From: an uncultured Eubacterium sp. | GTDB taxonomy: Bacteria > Bacillota > Clostridia > Lachnospirales > Lachnospiraceae | Direction: 5' to 3' | DNA: 64,000 bases | Assembly (NCBI GenBank): GCA_910577225.1 | Contig: CAJTMV010000014.1 | Location: forward strand, 25,154 to 89,153 | Shown here: in pieces, positions 53,251 to 61,217 of the stretch | Layout: every line of letters starts with the position of its first letter | Numbering within the stretch: the stretch's first letter is position 1 | The notes under the pieces: model-generated | Database searches by the model: none | What the model saw: only the letters and a program-made list of their open reading frames with translations | Told to the model about the DNA's origin: nothing | Program-made: the position numbers and the translations under genes

Positions 53251-53583
53251 ATGGGAGAAGTAAGCGAACAATTTGAAATGTTATGTTTCCAGGTGATTAC
53301 GTATGTGGGAACGGCACGGACACATTTTATCAATGCGATCCAGAGCGCGAAGTCTGGTAATTTTGAAGAAGCGCAGAAGCTGATGAAAGAAGGAGACGAG
53401 GCTTTTGCGCAGGGGCACAACGGCCACGCGGATCTTCTGACGATGGATGCGAACGGAGAGTTAACGGGCGGTCTGATGCTTTTGATGCATGCGGAAGATC
53501 AGCTGATGAGTGCGGAAAATTTCCGTATTCTTGCAAAGGAGTTTATCGAATTATATCAAAAGATGGGAACGGAAAACAGCTAA
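53251..53583 (+). CDS. celC: PTS lactose/cellobiose-family IIA component
   Basis: Small helical phosphocarrier of 110 residues that accepts phosphate from HPr. The likely active-site histidine is in LLMHAEDQLMSAE, the IIA(Lac/Cel) signature; GNFEEAQKLMKEGDEAF precedes it. CAGGGAG precedes the ATG. Order IIB-IIC-IIA followed by a phospho-glucosidase is a complete uptake unit. Confidence 0.93.
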   Translation: MGEVSEQFEMLCFQVITYVGTARTHFINAIQSAKSGNFEEAQKLMKEGDEAFAQGHNGHADLLTMDANGELTGGLMLLMHAEDQLMSAENFRILAKEFIELYQKMGTENS

Positions 53584-53642
53584 GGGAAACTGGCTGTAAC
53601 AGCTTCTGGTTTCAAGGATCATGATTTGGAAAGGATGAAGAT

Positions 53643-55100
53643 ATGGGATTTCAGAAAGGATTTCTCTGGGGCGGAGCCGTAGCCGCACATCAGCTGGAAG
53701 GCGGATATGACAAGGGCGGCAAAGGGCTTAGCATTATGGACGTTGTGACTGCCGGAGATGTCAATACAAAGCGCAGGATTACGGATGGCATTATCGAAGG
53801 GGAATTTTATCCGAATCACGATGCGATCGATTTTTACAGCCACTACAAAGAAGATATCAGATTATTTGCACAGATGGGATTTAAATGTTTCCGTACCAGT
53901 ATTGCCTGGACGAGGATTTTCCCAAACGGCGACGAAGAGCAGCCAAATGAAGAGGGTCTTAAGTTTTACGACGATATGTTCGACGAATGCCGCAAATATG
54001 GAATCGAGCCGGTCATTACGCTCAGTCATTTTGAAATGCCGCTGCATCTGGTTACGGAATACGGCGGGTGGCGCAGCCGGAAGCTGATCGATTTTTTCGT
54101 CAGATTTGCGGAAGTCTGCTTTTTGCGCTACAAAGACAAGGTAAAATACTGGATGACCTTTAATGAGATTAATAATCAGGCAGACATTACGGACGGAGAT
54201 ACGTTTATGTTTTTTGCCAATTCCGGTATTTTATGCAAAGAAGGAGAACATGCGGAGCAGCTGATGTATCAGGCTTCTCATTATGAACTGGTGGCAAGCG
54301 CAAAGGCTGTGCAGCGCGCGCATGAGATCGATCCGGACTTTATGGTTGGATGCATGATTGCAATGTGCCCGATTTATCCGGCTACCTGTAAGCCGCAGGA
54401 TGTGCTGATGGCGGAAAAGGCCATGCAGAAGCGTTATTATTATGCGGATGTACATGTCCACGGAGCATATCCTTCGCATATTTTAAAATATTGGGAGAAA
54501 AAACAGATGCAGCCTGATATTACGCAGGAAGACCTTGACGTTTTAAAATCCGGCTGTGTAGATTATATTGGTTTTAGCTACTATATGTCGTTTTGTGCGT
54601 CGCATGGGGAAGATAATCCGGATTATGATTACCGTGGAGGCCGGGATTATACGAAAAATCCATACGTCAAAGCAAGCGACTGGGGCTGGCAGATCGATCC
54701 GGTCGGACTGCGTTATGCGTTAAACTGGCTGAGCGATCGCTATCCGGTGCCGCTTTTTATCGTGGAAAACGGATTTGGCGCGTATGATAAGATGGAAGAG
54801 GACGGAAGTATTCATGATACGTACCGGATCGAATATTTGAAAAAGCATATTTGCGAGATGAAAAAGGCTGTGGAAGAAGACGGGGTCGATCTGATGGGCT
54901 ATACGCCGTGGGGCTGTATCGATCTGGTTAGCGCGGGAACCGGTGAGATGGATAAACGATACGGGTTTATTTATGTCGATAAGCATAACGACGGTACGGG
55001 AGACTTATCGCGTCGAAAGAAAGATTCTTTTGACTGGTATCAGAACGTGATTGCTACAAACGGCGAGATTCTCCAGGATGAAAAGGAGGCAGATGCGTGA
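53643..55100 (+). CDS. 6-phospho-beta-glucosidase (GH1)
   Basis: Cytoplasmic glycosidase of 485 residues that splits the phosphorylated disaccharide delivered by the PTS. GH1 landmarks: GFLWGGAVAAHQLEGGY, FRTSIAWTRIFPNG, acid/base glutamate in TFNEIN, and nucleophile glutamate in IVENGFG. Like other phospho-glucosidases it ends with a family segment containing YTPWGCIDLVSAGTGEM and a basic KRYGFIYVD. It overlaps the GH5 gene by 4 bases. Confidence 0.94.
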   Translation: MGFQKGFLWGGAVAAHQLEGGYDKGGKGLSIMDVVTAGDVNTKRRITDGIIEGEFYPNHDAIDFYSHYKEDIRLFAQMGFKCFRTSIAWTRIFPNGDEEQPNEEGLKFYDDMFDECRKYGIEPVITLSHFEMPLHLVTEYGGWRSRKLIDFFVRFAEVCFLRYKDKVKYWMTFNEINNQADITDGDTFMFFANSGILCKEGEHAEQLMYQASHYELVASAKAVQRAHEIDPDFMVGCMIAMCPIYPATCKPQDVLMAEKAMQKRYYYADVHVHGAYPSHILKYWEKKQMQPDITQEDLDVLKSGCVDYIGFSYYMSFCASHGEDNPDYDYRGGRDYTKNPYVKASDWGWQIDPVGLRYALNWLSDRYPVPLFIVENGFGAYDKMEEDGSIHDTYRIEYLKKHICEMKKAVEEDGVDLMGYTPWGCIDLVSAGTGEMDKRYGFIYVDKHNDGTGDLSRRKKDSFDWYQNVIATNGEILQDEKEADA

Positions 55101-56173
55101 AAATCAGAGGAGTAAATCTTGGCAACTGGCTCGTATTGGAAAAATGGATGAGTCAGGAACTGTTTCTTGGACTGGAAGCAGAGGATGAAAGCGCTTTTTA
55201 TGAAGATTTGAGCAGCGAAGAGGCAAAGCTGCGGCTGCATATGCACAGAAGCTATTATATACAGGAGCGGGATTTTCAGCGCATTCGTACCATGGGACTG
55301 AATCTGGTGAGGATTCCGGTACCGCACTTTATTTTTGGAGATTACGGGCCGGGGATTGGCTGTATCCAATATCTGGACAATGCGTTTACATGGGCCCAAA
55401 AGTATGGATTAAAGATTCTGATCGATCTGCATACGGCTCCGGACAGTCAGAATGGCTTTGACAACGGCGGACTTTCCGGCGTCGTAAAGTGGCATCAGAA
55501 GGAAGAAAACATAGCGTTTGAGCTGTCGGTACTGGAACGGCTGGCGCAGCGTTATGCAGGACGCGAAGCGTTGTATGGTATCGAGCTTTTGAACGAGCCG
55601 ATATCGGAAGAAATGCTGCGGACCGTAGGCGTTCGCTATAAACCAAGACATCCGGAACAGGCAGTCGGTTCCGAGGCAGTTCCGACCGGGCTTTTGAAAG
55701 AGTTTTATTACAAAGGTTATGAAGCGGTACGCAGACACTGTTCACCGGAAACGAAGGTTGTCGTTCACGATCAGTTTATGCTCGAACAATGGGAAGATTT
55801 TATGCCGCCGCAGGAATATCCGGGAGTTGTGATCGATACGCATATGTATCTGTTTTCGGAAGAAGCGGCGATGCCAGACCGTCGGCTTGCTTCTTATGAG
55901 GCGATGATTCAAAAGCAGTTCAGGGAACGGCTGGCGCGGGCAAAGCAGTTCCATCCGGTCATTGTCGGCGAGTGGTGTATTGCGAATAAAAGCGAAGGCA
56001 TCAAAGAACTGCCGGAAAAAGAAAAAGCAGAAGCGTACCGGACCATTGGACGGTGGGAGATGGATGCGTGGAGCGTCTGTGACGGCTGGATATTCTGGAG
56101 CTACAAGCTGCATACCGAAGGCCGCAACGACTGGGATTTCCAGCGGGCAGTCGATGCCGGCTGGCTGGAATGA
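55097..56173 (+). CDS. Intracellular glycoside hydrolase family 5 protein
   Basis: A 358-residue TIM-barrel glucosidase resembling exo-beta-1,3-glucanase or cellulase of GH5. Landmarks: RGVNLGNWLVLEKWM, LNLVRIPVPHF, LIDLHTAPDSQNGFDNGG, acid/base in IELLNEP, HDQFM, and nucleophile in VIVGEWC. No signal peptide is present, so it acts in the cytoplasm. GTG start overlapping the GH1 stop, with AAGGAGG upstream, shows tight coupling. Likely substrate: short beta-glucans or beta-glucosides entering with the PTS sugar. Confidence 0.88.
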   Translation: MKIRGVNLGNWLVLEKWMSQELFLGLEAEDESAFYEDLSSEEAKLRLHMHRSYYIQERDFQRIRTMGLNLVRIPVPHFIFGDYGPGIGCIQYLDNAFTWAQKYGLKILIDLHTAPDSQNGFDNGGLSGVVKWHQKEENIAFELSVLERLAQRYAGREALYGIELLNEPISEEMLRTVGVRYKPRHPEQAVGSEAVPTGLLKEFYYKGYEAVRRHCSPETKVVVHDQFMLEQWEDFMPPQEYPGVVIDTHMYLFSEEAAMPDRRLASYEAMIQKQFRERLARAKQFHPVIVGEWCIANKSEGIKELPEKEKAEAYRTIGRWEMDAWSVCDGWIFWSYKLHTEGRNDWDFQRAVDAGWLE

Positions 56174-56199
56174 AAAGAAGAGACGATGAAATAGTAATG

Positions 56200-56268
56200 C
56201 TGTCAGAAAATGGGATCGTCGATCAGATATGGGAGAAACCGTTTGTATCCGACGCCGTTTTCTGACAG
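56200..56268 (+). repeat. Inverted repeat downstream of the GH5 gene
   Basis: CTGTCAGAAAA at 56200-56210 and TTTTCTGACAG at 56258-56268 form an 11-bp perfect inverted repeat with a 47-base loop. It has no T-run and may be a 3' structure of the PTS operon transcript. Confidence 0.5.
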
Positions 56269-56305
56269 CTGTCTGTGTGTCGAACGGTCAGAGTCTTTTA
56301 CGCTG

Positions 56306-56365
56306 TAAAAGAAAAAACAGGTTTGCTGTCGCCTGTTAAGCAGAAGCGTCCTGTTTTTTCTTTTA
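56306..56365. terminator. Bidirectional terminator between the PTS operon and holA
   Basis: AAAAGAAAAAACAGG pairs perfectly with CCTGTTTTTTCTTTT. The T-rich arm serves the plus strand; on the minus strand the arm overlaps the end of holA and also gives a T-rich tail. Confidence 0.75.
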
Positions 56366-57367
56366 TAAAACAGACGCAGGTGATGCCGGCTGTTTGCTGT
56401 ATGTTACAATCAGCAGTTCTACTGCGATCTGATCGGTTATTTTGCCTGTTTTGCTGTCTGTTTCCAAGGATGCGCCGTCGTTTAGCGCCTGGATCAGTTC
56501 TTTTTCCTGAAAGCGGGCGGCCTGTTCGAGTGAGCGTCTGACTGCAAACGGAGGAATGCCGGCTTTGGACGCCATTGTTTTCGCATCGAGTCCGGCCTTT
56601 TGCATCGACGTTAAGTCCAGCAGAATCCGAAACTGACGGTTCATCAGATATAAAATACGCATGGGCGCTTCTTTTAATGCCAAAAGGTCGTAGTAAAGCG
56701 AAAGCGCGCGTTTCTGGTCGCGTTTTCCGATTGCGTTTACCATTTCAAAAATCTGGTTTGTGATCTGTTCGGTACAGACAGCCTGTACATCGCAGGCTTC
56801 GACGACCTCTTTATGCAGCGTGTAGCATAACAGTTTTTCCAGCTCTTTATCGATGTTACCCATGTCTGGGCCGGTTTTGGATAAAAACAGCTCCAGCACG
56901 GACTGGGTAATTTTTTTATTTTCTTTTTTCAGACGCCCCAGTATCCAGCGGGTAATCAGCTGCTCCTTTTGCTGTGCAAACTCTACCGCACGGCCGGTTT
57001 TGTTTGCTATTTTGTACATTTTGCCGCGTTTGTCCACTTCGGATTCTGAAAAAACGAGAATGGTGGAAGGCGTAAGAGCAGGCAGATAGTTCGCCAGAGC
57101 TTCGCAGCTGTTTTTAAAAAATCCGCTGTCTTCAATCAGAATCAGCCGGTAGTCCGCAAAAAACGGCAGCGTTTCAGCCAGATCGATAATGGCCTGCGGA
57201 TCGGCATGCTTTCCCTCAAAACGGGAGAAATTGATCGTGTCATCCGCCGGTATGAGCGCCTGCTTTAATTTTTGCTTATACTGTTGTTTCAGATAGTCTT
57301 CGCTGCCGTATAATAAATAGATATTTTGAAATTTACGAGACTTGATATCTTCGTCAATCGTTTTCAT
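56363..57367 (-). CDS. holA: DNA polymerase III subunit delta
   Basis: Clamp-loader subunit of 334 residues that opens the beta clamp. NIYLLYGSEDYLKQQYKQKL at the start, then the AAA-like fold and collar domain with LYLMNRQFRILLDL. The P-loop is degenerate, as normal for delta. The frame opens at 57421, but ATG 57367 has AGGAGG 8 bases upstream. holA next to rpsT and gpr is the standard Firmicutes order (yqeN-rpsT-gpr). Its stop lies in the terminator hairpin. Confidence 0.92.
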   Translation of the reverse strand: MKTIDEDIKSRKFQNIYLLYGSEDYLKQQYKQKLKQALIPADDTINFSRFEGKHADPQAIIDLAETLPFFADYRLILIEDSGFFKNSCEALANYLPALTPSTILVFSESEVDKRGKMYKIANKTGRAVEFAQQKEQLITRWILGRLKKENKKITQSVLELFLSKTGPDMGNIDKELEKLLCYTLHKEVVEACDVQAVCTEQITNQIFEMVNAIGKRDQKRALSLYYDLLALKEAPMRILYLMNRQFRILLDLTSMQKAGLDAKTMASKAGIPPFAVRRSLEQAARFQEKELIQALNDGASLETDSKTGKITDQIAVELLIVTYSKQPASPASVL

Positions 57368-57477
57368 CGATACGCCTCCTGACTGCAAAACAATGGAAAT
57401 AAATATAAAAATAAAAACCACCGATTAAGAGGGAATCAGTGGCTTTGTTTATAAAATGCTGTGCGATGTCCTGAACA

Positions 57478-57741
57478 TTAAGACATTTTGTTGACAGCCT
57501 GGCTTAATCTGGAAATTTTTCTGGAAGAAGTATTCTTGTGATATACGCCTTTGGAAACGGCTTTGGCAAGCTCGCTGGTTGCGGCTGTTAACGCCTTTTT
57601 CGCAGCTTCCTTATCGTTCGCAGCGATCGCAGCGTCTACTTTCTTCACAGATGTCTTTACTTTTGAGCGGATTGATTTATTTCTGGCAGCTCGTTTTTCT
57701 GCGACAAGAATTCTTTTCTTTGCTGATTTAATATTAGCCAA
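57478..57741 (-). CDS. rpsT: 30S ribosomal protein S20
   Basis: Ribosomal protein of 87 residues, very rich in Lys and Ala: ANIKSAKKRILVAEKRAARNK and SRKISRLSQAVNK. The start is a TTG at 57741, fixed by GGAGG 8 bases upstream and by the family start ANIKSAKKR; an upstream ATG in frame at 57795 has no ribosome site. S20 also starts with a non-ATG codon in E. coli, where this takes part in its autoregulation, so the rare TTG here may be regulatory too. Confidence 0.96.
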   Translation of the reverse strand: MANIKSAKKRILVAEKRAARNKSIRSKVKTSVKKVDAAIAANDKEAAKKALTAATSELAKAVSKGVYHKNTSSRKISRLSQAVNKMS

Positions 57742-57859
57742 CTGAAACACCTCCATTTGCGGTAAAATTGCAACGGCTTCTGTTTGCCGTTCCATTTATA
57801 ATTTTCATGTAATAGTGTTCATTATGCGGACACGGACAAATTAACGAACACACTAGATT

Positions 57860-57888
57860 ATAATAGAATAATTGAAATGTTCTGTCAA
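57860..57888 (-). promoter_or_regulatory. Sigma-A-type promoter for rpsT
   Basis: On the minus strand: TTGACA, 17 bases, TATTAT, giving a leader of about 110 bases before the TTG start. The region also serves the divergent gpr gene; no convincing sigma-G promoter for gpr was identified. Confidence 0.8.
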
Positions 57889-57955
57889 TACATAAAATGA
57901 GATTTTTTGTAAAAACTTAGGGTAGGTAAGATTACAATGAAAGAGGTAAGGAAAA

Positions 57956-58906
57956 ATGTATCAGGTACGAACCGATCTGGCGCTGGAGGCGCGTGAGAAA
58001 TTTGAAGAAGATCATGTGGAGATTAAAGGAGTGCGTCTGGATGAAGAACAGGCGACGCCGGATATTCATATCAGCAGCGTGATTATCGAGACGGAAAACG
58101 GAGCAAAGGCAATGGGAAAGCCAAAGGGTAATTATGTAACGCTGGAAGCGGATAATATGACAGAGGAGGACGAAGGATATCACAGAGAAATATCGATCCA
58201 GCTGTCGAAGGTATTAAAACGTCTGCTGCCGCAGAAAAAAGAGTTTACCACTCTGGTTGTCGGTCTTGGCAATCGTGCGGTAACGCCGGACTCTCTTGGA
58301 CCGAGAGTCGTGGACAATTTGTGTATTACCAGGCATATCATTAACGAGTTTGGCAGGTATGTAATTGGCGACAGCTGTCATAAGTCCGTCAGCAGTATCG
58401 TTCCCGGCGTAATGGCGCAGACCGGAATGGAATCGATGGAGATCGTGCGTGGCATTACAAAAGAAACGGCGCCGGATGTGATTCTGGCGGTAGACGCGCT
58501 GGCGGCGCGCAGCACGAAGCGTCTGAACCGGACGATACAGATTACAGATACCGGCATCAATCCAGGCTCCGGCGTCGGCAATCACAGACATGCGCTGAAT
58601 CATGAGAGTATCGGGATACCGGTGATCGCAATCGGGATACCGACCGTTGTCGATGCGGCAACCATTGTCATCGATACGATGAACAATTTGCTGGATGCCA
58701 TGCGTCAGGCAGAGCAGCTGCGCCGGATTGGCAGTTCGTATGAACAGCTGGATATGATGGAAAAATACGAACTTGTACGCGAGCTTTTAACGCCGCAGCT
58801 GAATACGCTTTTTGTAACGCCAAAGGACGTAGACGAGTCTGTCAAACGGCTCAGCTTTACCGTATCGGAAGGGATTAATCTGGCGCTGCAGAAAGAAGAA
58901 GATTAG
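57956..58906 (+). CDS. gpr: Germination protease GPR
   Basis: Aspartic-type protease of 316 residues made in the developing spore as a zymogen. On germination it degrades the small acid-soluble proteins that protect spore DNA. Family segments: YQVRTDLALEAREKF, VVGLGNRAVTPDSLGPRVVDNL in parts, VPGVMAQTGMES, AVDALAARSTKRLNRTIQ, TDTGINPGSGVGNHR. The part before RTDLALE is very short, so any propeptide is small. GAGGTAAGG precedes the ATG. Its usual neighbour spoIIP lies 3.6 kb downstream. Confidence 0.95.
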   Translation: MYQVRTDLALEAREKFEEDHVEIKGVRLDEEQATPDIHISSVIIETENGAKAMGKPKGNYVTLEADNMTEEDEGYHREISIQLSKVLKRLLPQKKEFTTLVVGLGNRAVTPDSLGPRVVDNLCITRHIINEFGRYVIGDSCHKSVSSIVPGVMAQTGMESMEIVRGITKETAPDVILAVDALAARSTKRLNRTIQITDTGINPGSGVGNHRHALNHESIGIPVIAIGIPTVVDAATIVIDTMNNLLDAMRQAEQLRRIGSSYEQLDMMEKYELVRELLTPQLNTLFVTPKDVDESVKRLSFTVSEGINLALQKEED

Positions 58907-58941
58907 AAAGAACGTTAGAAAAAGTATCAGGTACCAAGGAT

Positions 58942-59015
58942 GGAGGAAAGGTATTGTAAACATGCGCAGCATACGCCGGGACGTGTTTTAAAACGCATGT
59001 TAAGACATGTTCCGG
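58942..59015 (+). other. Ribosome site, nine-codon mini-ORF and strong hairpin after gpr
   Basis: GGAGGAAAGG at 58942-58951 is followed 10 bases later by ATG 58962, which opens a nine-codon frame (MRSIRRDVF, stop at 58989-58991). The last half overlaps a 16-bp hairpin with three G-T pairs: 58976-58991 pairs with 59000-59015 around AACGCATG. There is no T-run. The ribosome site may be what remains of an original spoIIP start. It could also be a leader peptide. Confidence 0.4.
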
Positions 59016-59097
59016 AAATGATGCATGCGGGCGGTATGTTTTATAATTTTGGTTGCTTTTCGTAATTATTTATGGTAGGATTAAAATAGTTCTATTT

Positions 59098-59242
59098 AGA
59101 ACCGTTCGAATTAGAACTGTTTAAATTAGAACTGTTTAAATTGGAACTGTTCAAATTAGAACTGTTCAAATTAGAACCGTTTAAATTGGAACCGTTTCAT
59201 TCGAATCGTTTAAGTCAGAACCGTTCAAATTCGAACGGTTCC
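59098..59242 (+). repeat. Array of about nine 15-base tandem palindromic repeats upstream of marR
   Basis: Nine consecutive units of consensus RGAACYGTTYRAATT (59098-59231, one unit 14 bases) and a partial tenth ending GAACGGTTCC. Each unit contains GAAC-N-GTTC or a close variant, and each junction contains GTTC-N6-GAAC. The final unit and partial tenth form a near-perfect 24-base palindrome (59218-59241). The array ends 11 bases before the GAGGTG ribosome site of marR. A TAAAAT at 59082-59087 could be a minus 10 box. Probable multi-site operator; no spacers, so not CRISPR. Confidence 0.85.
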
Positions 59243-59263
59243 AGGAAGAATTGAGGTGAAACC

Positions 59264-59698
59264 TTGGAAACGAGGGGCGGGTTTTATATCTCCCAGATCA
59301 AACAGCTTCAGGACAGGATTTTTGACAGACTGCTTCTTGAAAACGGGATTGAAATAAGCGGCGGACAGGGAAGGATTTTATTTGTTTTATGGAAAACAGA
59401 TCATCTTACCATCAGCCAGATCAGTCAGAAAACTTCCCTGGCTAAAAACACGGTATCGGCGGTCATAGACGGCATGGTAAATAAAGGGATCGTAGAACGC
59501 CGGATCGATCCCGGGAATCGCCGCCGGACCATCGTATCGCTTACAGAATACGCAAGATCTTTACAGACAAAGTACGAGGCGGTATCGCAGCAGATGAATA
59601 CGTTATTTTATCAAGGGTTTTCAGAAAAAGAGCAGGTGCAGTTTGAACAGTATCTTGCAAGAATCCTGGAAACACTGGCAGAAACCATACATACCTGA
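59264..59698 (+). CDS. MarR family transcriptional regulator
   Basis: Winged-helix dimeric repressor of 144 residues. DNA-binding region: LTISQISQKTSLAKNTVSAVIDGM in parts, then the wing ERRIDPGNRRRTIVSLTE. N- and C-terminal helices form the dimer. TTG start with GAGGTG 5 bases upstream. It lies directly behind the 15-base repeat array, which is the natural candidate for its own operator, and 33 bases before the PPOX gene, its likely co-transcribed target. Ligand unknown. Confidence 0.88.
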   Translation: METRGGFYISQIKQLQDRIFDRLLLENGIEISGGQGRILFVLWKTDHLTISQISQKTSLAKNTVSAVIDGMVNKGIVERRIDPGNRRRTIVSLTEYARSLQTKYEAVSQQMNTLFYQGFSEKEQVQFEQYLARILETLAETIHT

Positions 59699-59731
59699 GA
59701 CAATGAAAAAGAAAGGAGGCTGAGGCTTTGG

Positions 59732-60178
59732 ATGGAAACGAGAGAATCTGTCATTAAATTTATCCAAAAGCAGAAAACAGCTTTTGTCGCTTCTGTGGAT
59801 GAGGACGGATTCCCCAATATAAAGGCGATGTTTACACCGCGCAAAATAGAAGGGAATTGTTTTTATTTTTCCACGAATACATCATCCATGCGTGCACAGC
59901 AGTTTTTGAAAAATCCAAAAGCAAGTATTTACTTTTATAACAGAGGCCGTTTTAAGTATCAGGGCGTCATGCTGACAGGTACGATGGAGGTTTTGCAGGA
60001 TGATGCGATCAGGCAGGAACTCTGGCGTACAGGAGATACGATCTACTATAAACAGGGAGCAGCGGATCCCGACTATTGCGTATTGAAGTTTACAGCAAGA
60101 AAGGGCAGGCGTTATTGCGATCTGAAAACGGAAAGTTTTTGTATGGAAGAGTTGGAAGGAGAGGACTCATTCTCATAG
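59732..60178 (+). CDS. Pyridoxamine 5'-phosphate oxidase family protein
   Basis: Split-barrel flavin-binding protein of 148 residues. VIKFIQKQKTAFVASVDEDGFPNIKAMF in parts, then YFSTNTSSMRAQQFLKNPKASIYFY, typical of the general-stress/PPOX family that binds FMN, F420 or heme. AAAGGAGG lies 12 bases before the ATG, a slightly long spacing. Probably in one operon with the marR gene. The substrate cannot be told. Confidence 0.87.
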   Translation: METRESVIKFIQKQKTAFVASVDEDGFPNIKAMFTPRKIEGNCFYFSTNTSSMRAQQFLKNPKASIYFYNRGRFKYQGVMLTGTMEVLQDDAIRQELWRTGDTIYYKQGAADPDYCVLKFTARKGRRYCDLKTESFCMEELEGEDSFS

Positions 60179-60195
60179 CCGCTGTCAGGCAGACG

Positions 60196-60259
60196 AAAGG
60201 AGTGGTCCGGAAATGTAGTCCGGACACACCTCCTGTTTCGGAGCGTTCACCACTCCTTT
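60196..60259. other. Structured intergenic region between convergent genes
   Basis: AAAGGAGTGG (60196-60205) and CCACTCCTTT (60250-60259) form a perfect 10-bp inverted repeat. Inside it are GTCCGGA-N7-TCCGGAC and CTCC-N6-GGAG. It may act as a terminator for both converging genes, although no good T-run follows. Confidence 0.45.
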
Positions 60260-60834
60260 GTCTTTGCTTTCCGCCTGTTTTTTATTACCTGCGTCTGATA
60301 GATTGTAACCGGAAATAAGGAAATCAGGGCAGGCACACACATCATGGGAGAACGGTTCAAAATGGCGCATATGGCAAACATCAGCAATACGGAGAGCCAC
60401 GGATTACGCAGACTGGAATAATACGTTTCCTTATCTTCGTAAGTAGTGTGCAGCGCAAACGCCTTTCCGTCGTTTTCCTTTTCAACAATCAGCAGTTCCC
60501 GGTTAAAGGTAGTAGCGTTTGTCGCTATGCGTCCGCCTTTTTCAGCCCACGGCCTCCAACGCATTTTTCCGATCGAATAGTTGAGATTGATGTTTTTGTA
60601 AAATACACGGTAACCCATATCCTCCAGAAAATCACGATATTCTTTTGCGTGATCTGCGGATTTTTGTCCGATAAACTCCACGCAGTATCTTACCTGGTCC
60701 GGTTTGCATTCTTCAAATTTATATAACAATTTTCCCGTCTGAACGAGCCGATACCCTCTTTCAGACATTTTGTTCAGCCAGTTTTCCTGTGCAGTCAGCA
60801 GACCGCCAAAAAAACGATAACATGTTTTACTCAT
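60247..60834 (-). CDS. DUF2812 family membrane protein
   Basis: A 195-residue protein of the DUF2812 family. Cytoplasmic N-terminal region with CYRFFGGLLTAQENWLNKMSERGYRLVQ in parts and a second half-repeat around YRDFLEDMGYRVFYKN, then two hydrophobic segments near residues 143-178 and a basic tail. The frame opens further upstream inside padR, but ATG 60834 overlaps the padR stop (ATGA) and has GGAGGTG in front. PadR/DUF2812 pairs are widespread in Firmicutes and are thought to respond to membrane-active compounds. Confidence 0.85.
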   Translation of the reverse strand: MSKTCYRFFGGLLTAQENWLNKMSERGYRLVQTGKLLYKFEECKPDQVRYCVEFIGQKSADHAKEYRDFLEDMGYRVFYKNINLNYSIGKMRWRPWAEKGGRIATNATTFNRELLIVEKENDGKAFALHTTYEDKETYYSSLRNPWLSVLLMFAICAILNRSPMMCVPALISLFPVTIYQTQVIKNRRKAKTKEW

Positions 60835-61154
60835 ACGCCACCTCCGACAATTCCATCTGCAACGTTTATAAGCTCTTTGAGCCTTACAAGCTCTTTTTCC
60901 GCGATCTCTTTCCCTTGTAAAGTAATGTGATACTCTTTCCTTCGCCCGCCGGTATTTTTGCAGGGTGCGATCCATCCCTTTTCCTGTAAAGCATTCAGGG
61001 CGCCATATAAAGTACCTGCGCCTAAGGAAAGCCGTCCGCCTGTTGTTTCTTCAATAAACTGCATCACAGCATAACCATGTTTTGGGGTATAGAGGGAAAG
61101 CAAAATATAAAATGTGACTTCTGTCAGCGCACCACCTTTTGTATGGTCCCTCAT
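60831..61154 (-). CDS. PadR family transcriptional regulator
   Basis: Winged-helix repressor of 107 residues: TEVTFYILLSLYTPKHGYAVMQFIEE in parts, LGAGTLYGALNALQEKGWI, GGRRKEYHITLQGKE. The reading frame is open well upstream, but ATG 61154 has AAGGAG 9 bases before it; the in-frame ATG at 61163 abuts that site with no spacer. It overlaps the DUF2812 start by 4 bases. A strong promoter with an inverted repeat lies just upstream, suggesting autorepression. Confidence 0.88.
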   Translation of the reverse strand: MRDHTKGGALTEVTFYILLSLYTPKHGYAVMQFIEETTGGRLSLGAGTLYGALNALQEKGWIAPCKNTGGRRKEYHITLQGKEIAEKELVRLKELINVADGIVGGGV

Positions 61155-61167
61155 AGGATACATCTCC

Positions 61168-61217
61168 TTATTACGTTTACTGTAATAAAATATATCACTA
61201 ACCGTAATAAAAGTCAA
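61168..61217 (-). promoter_or_regulatory. padR promoter with probable PadR operator
   Basis: On the minus strand: TTGACT, 17 bases, TATATT (61189-61217). Just downstream lies a perfect inverted repeat TTATTAC-N7-GTAATAA (61168-61188) covering the transcription start region and touching the ribosome site. A second half-like CCGTAATAA sits in the spacer. A classic layout for an autorepressed gene. Confidence 0.75.

Noticed and set aside
59098..59242. CRISPR array
   Set aside because: The repeats are 15 bases and contiguous, without spacers, and there are no cas genes.
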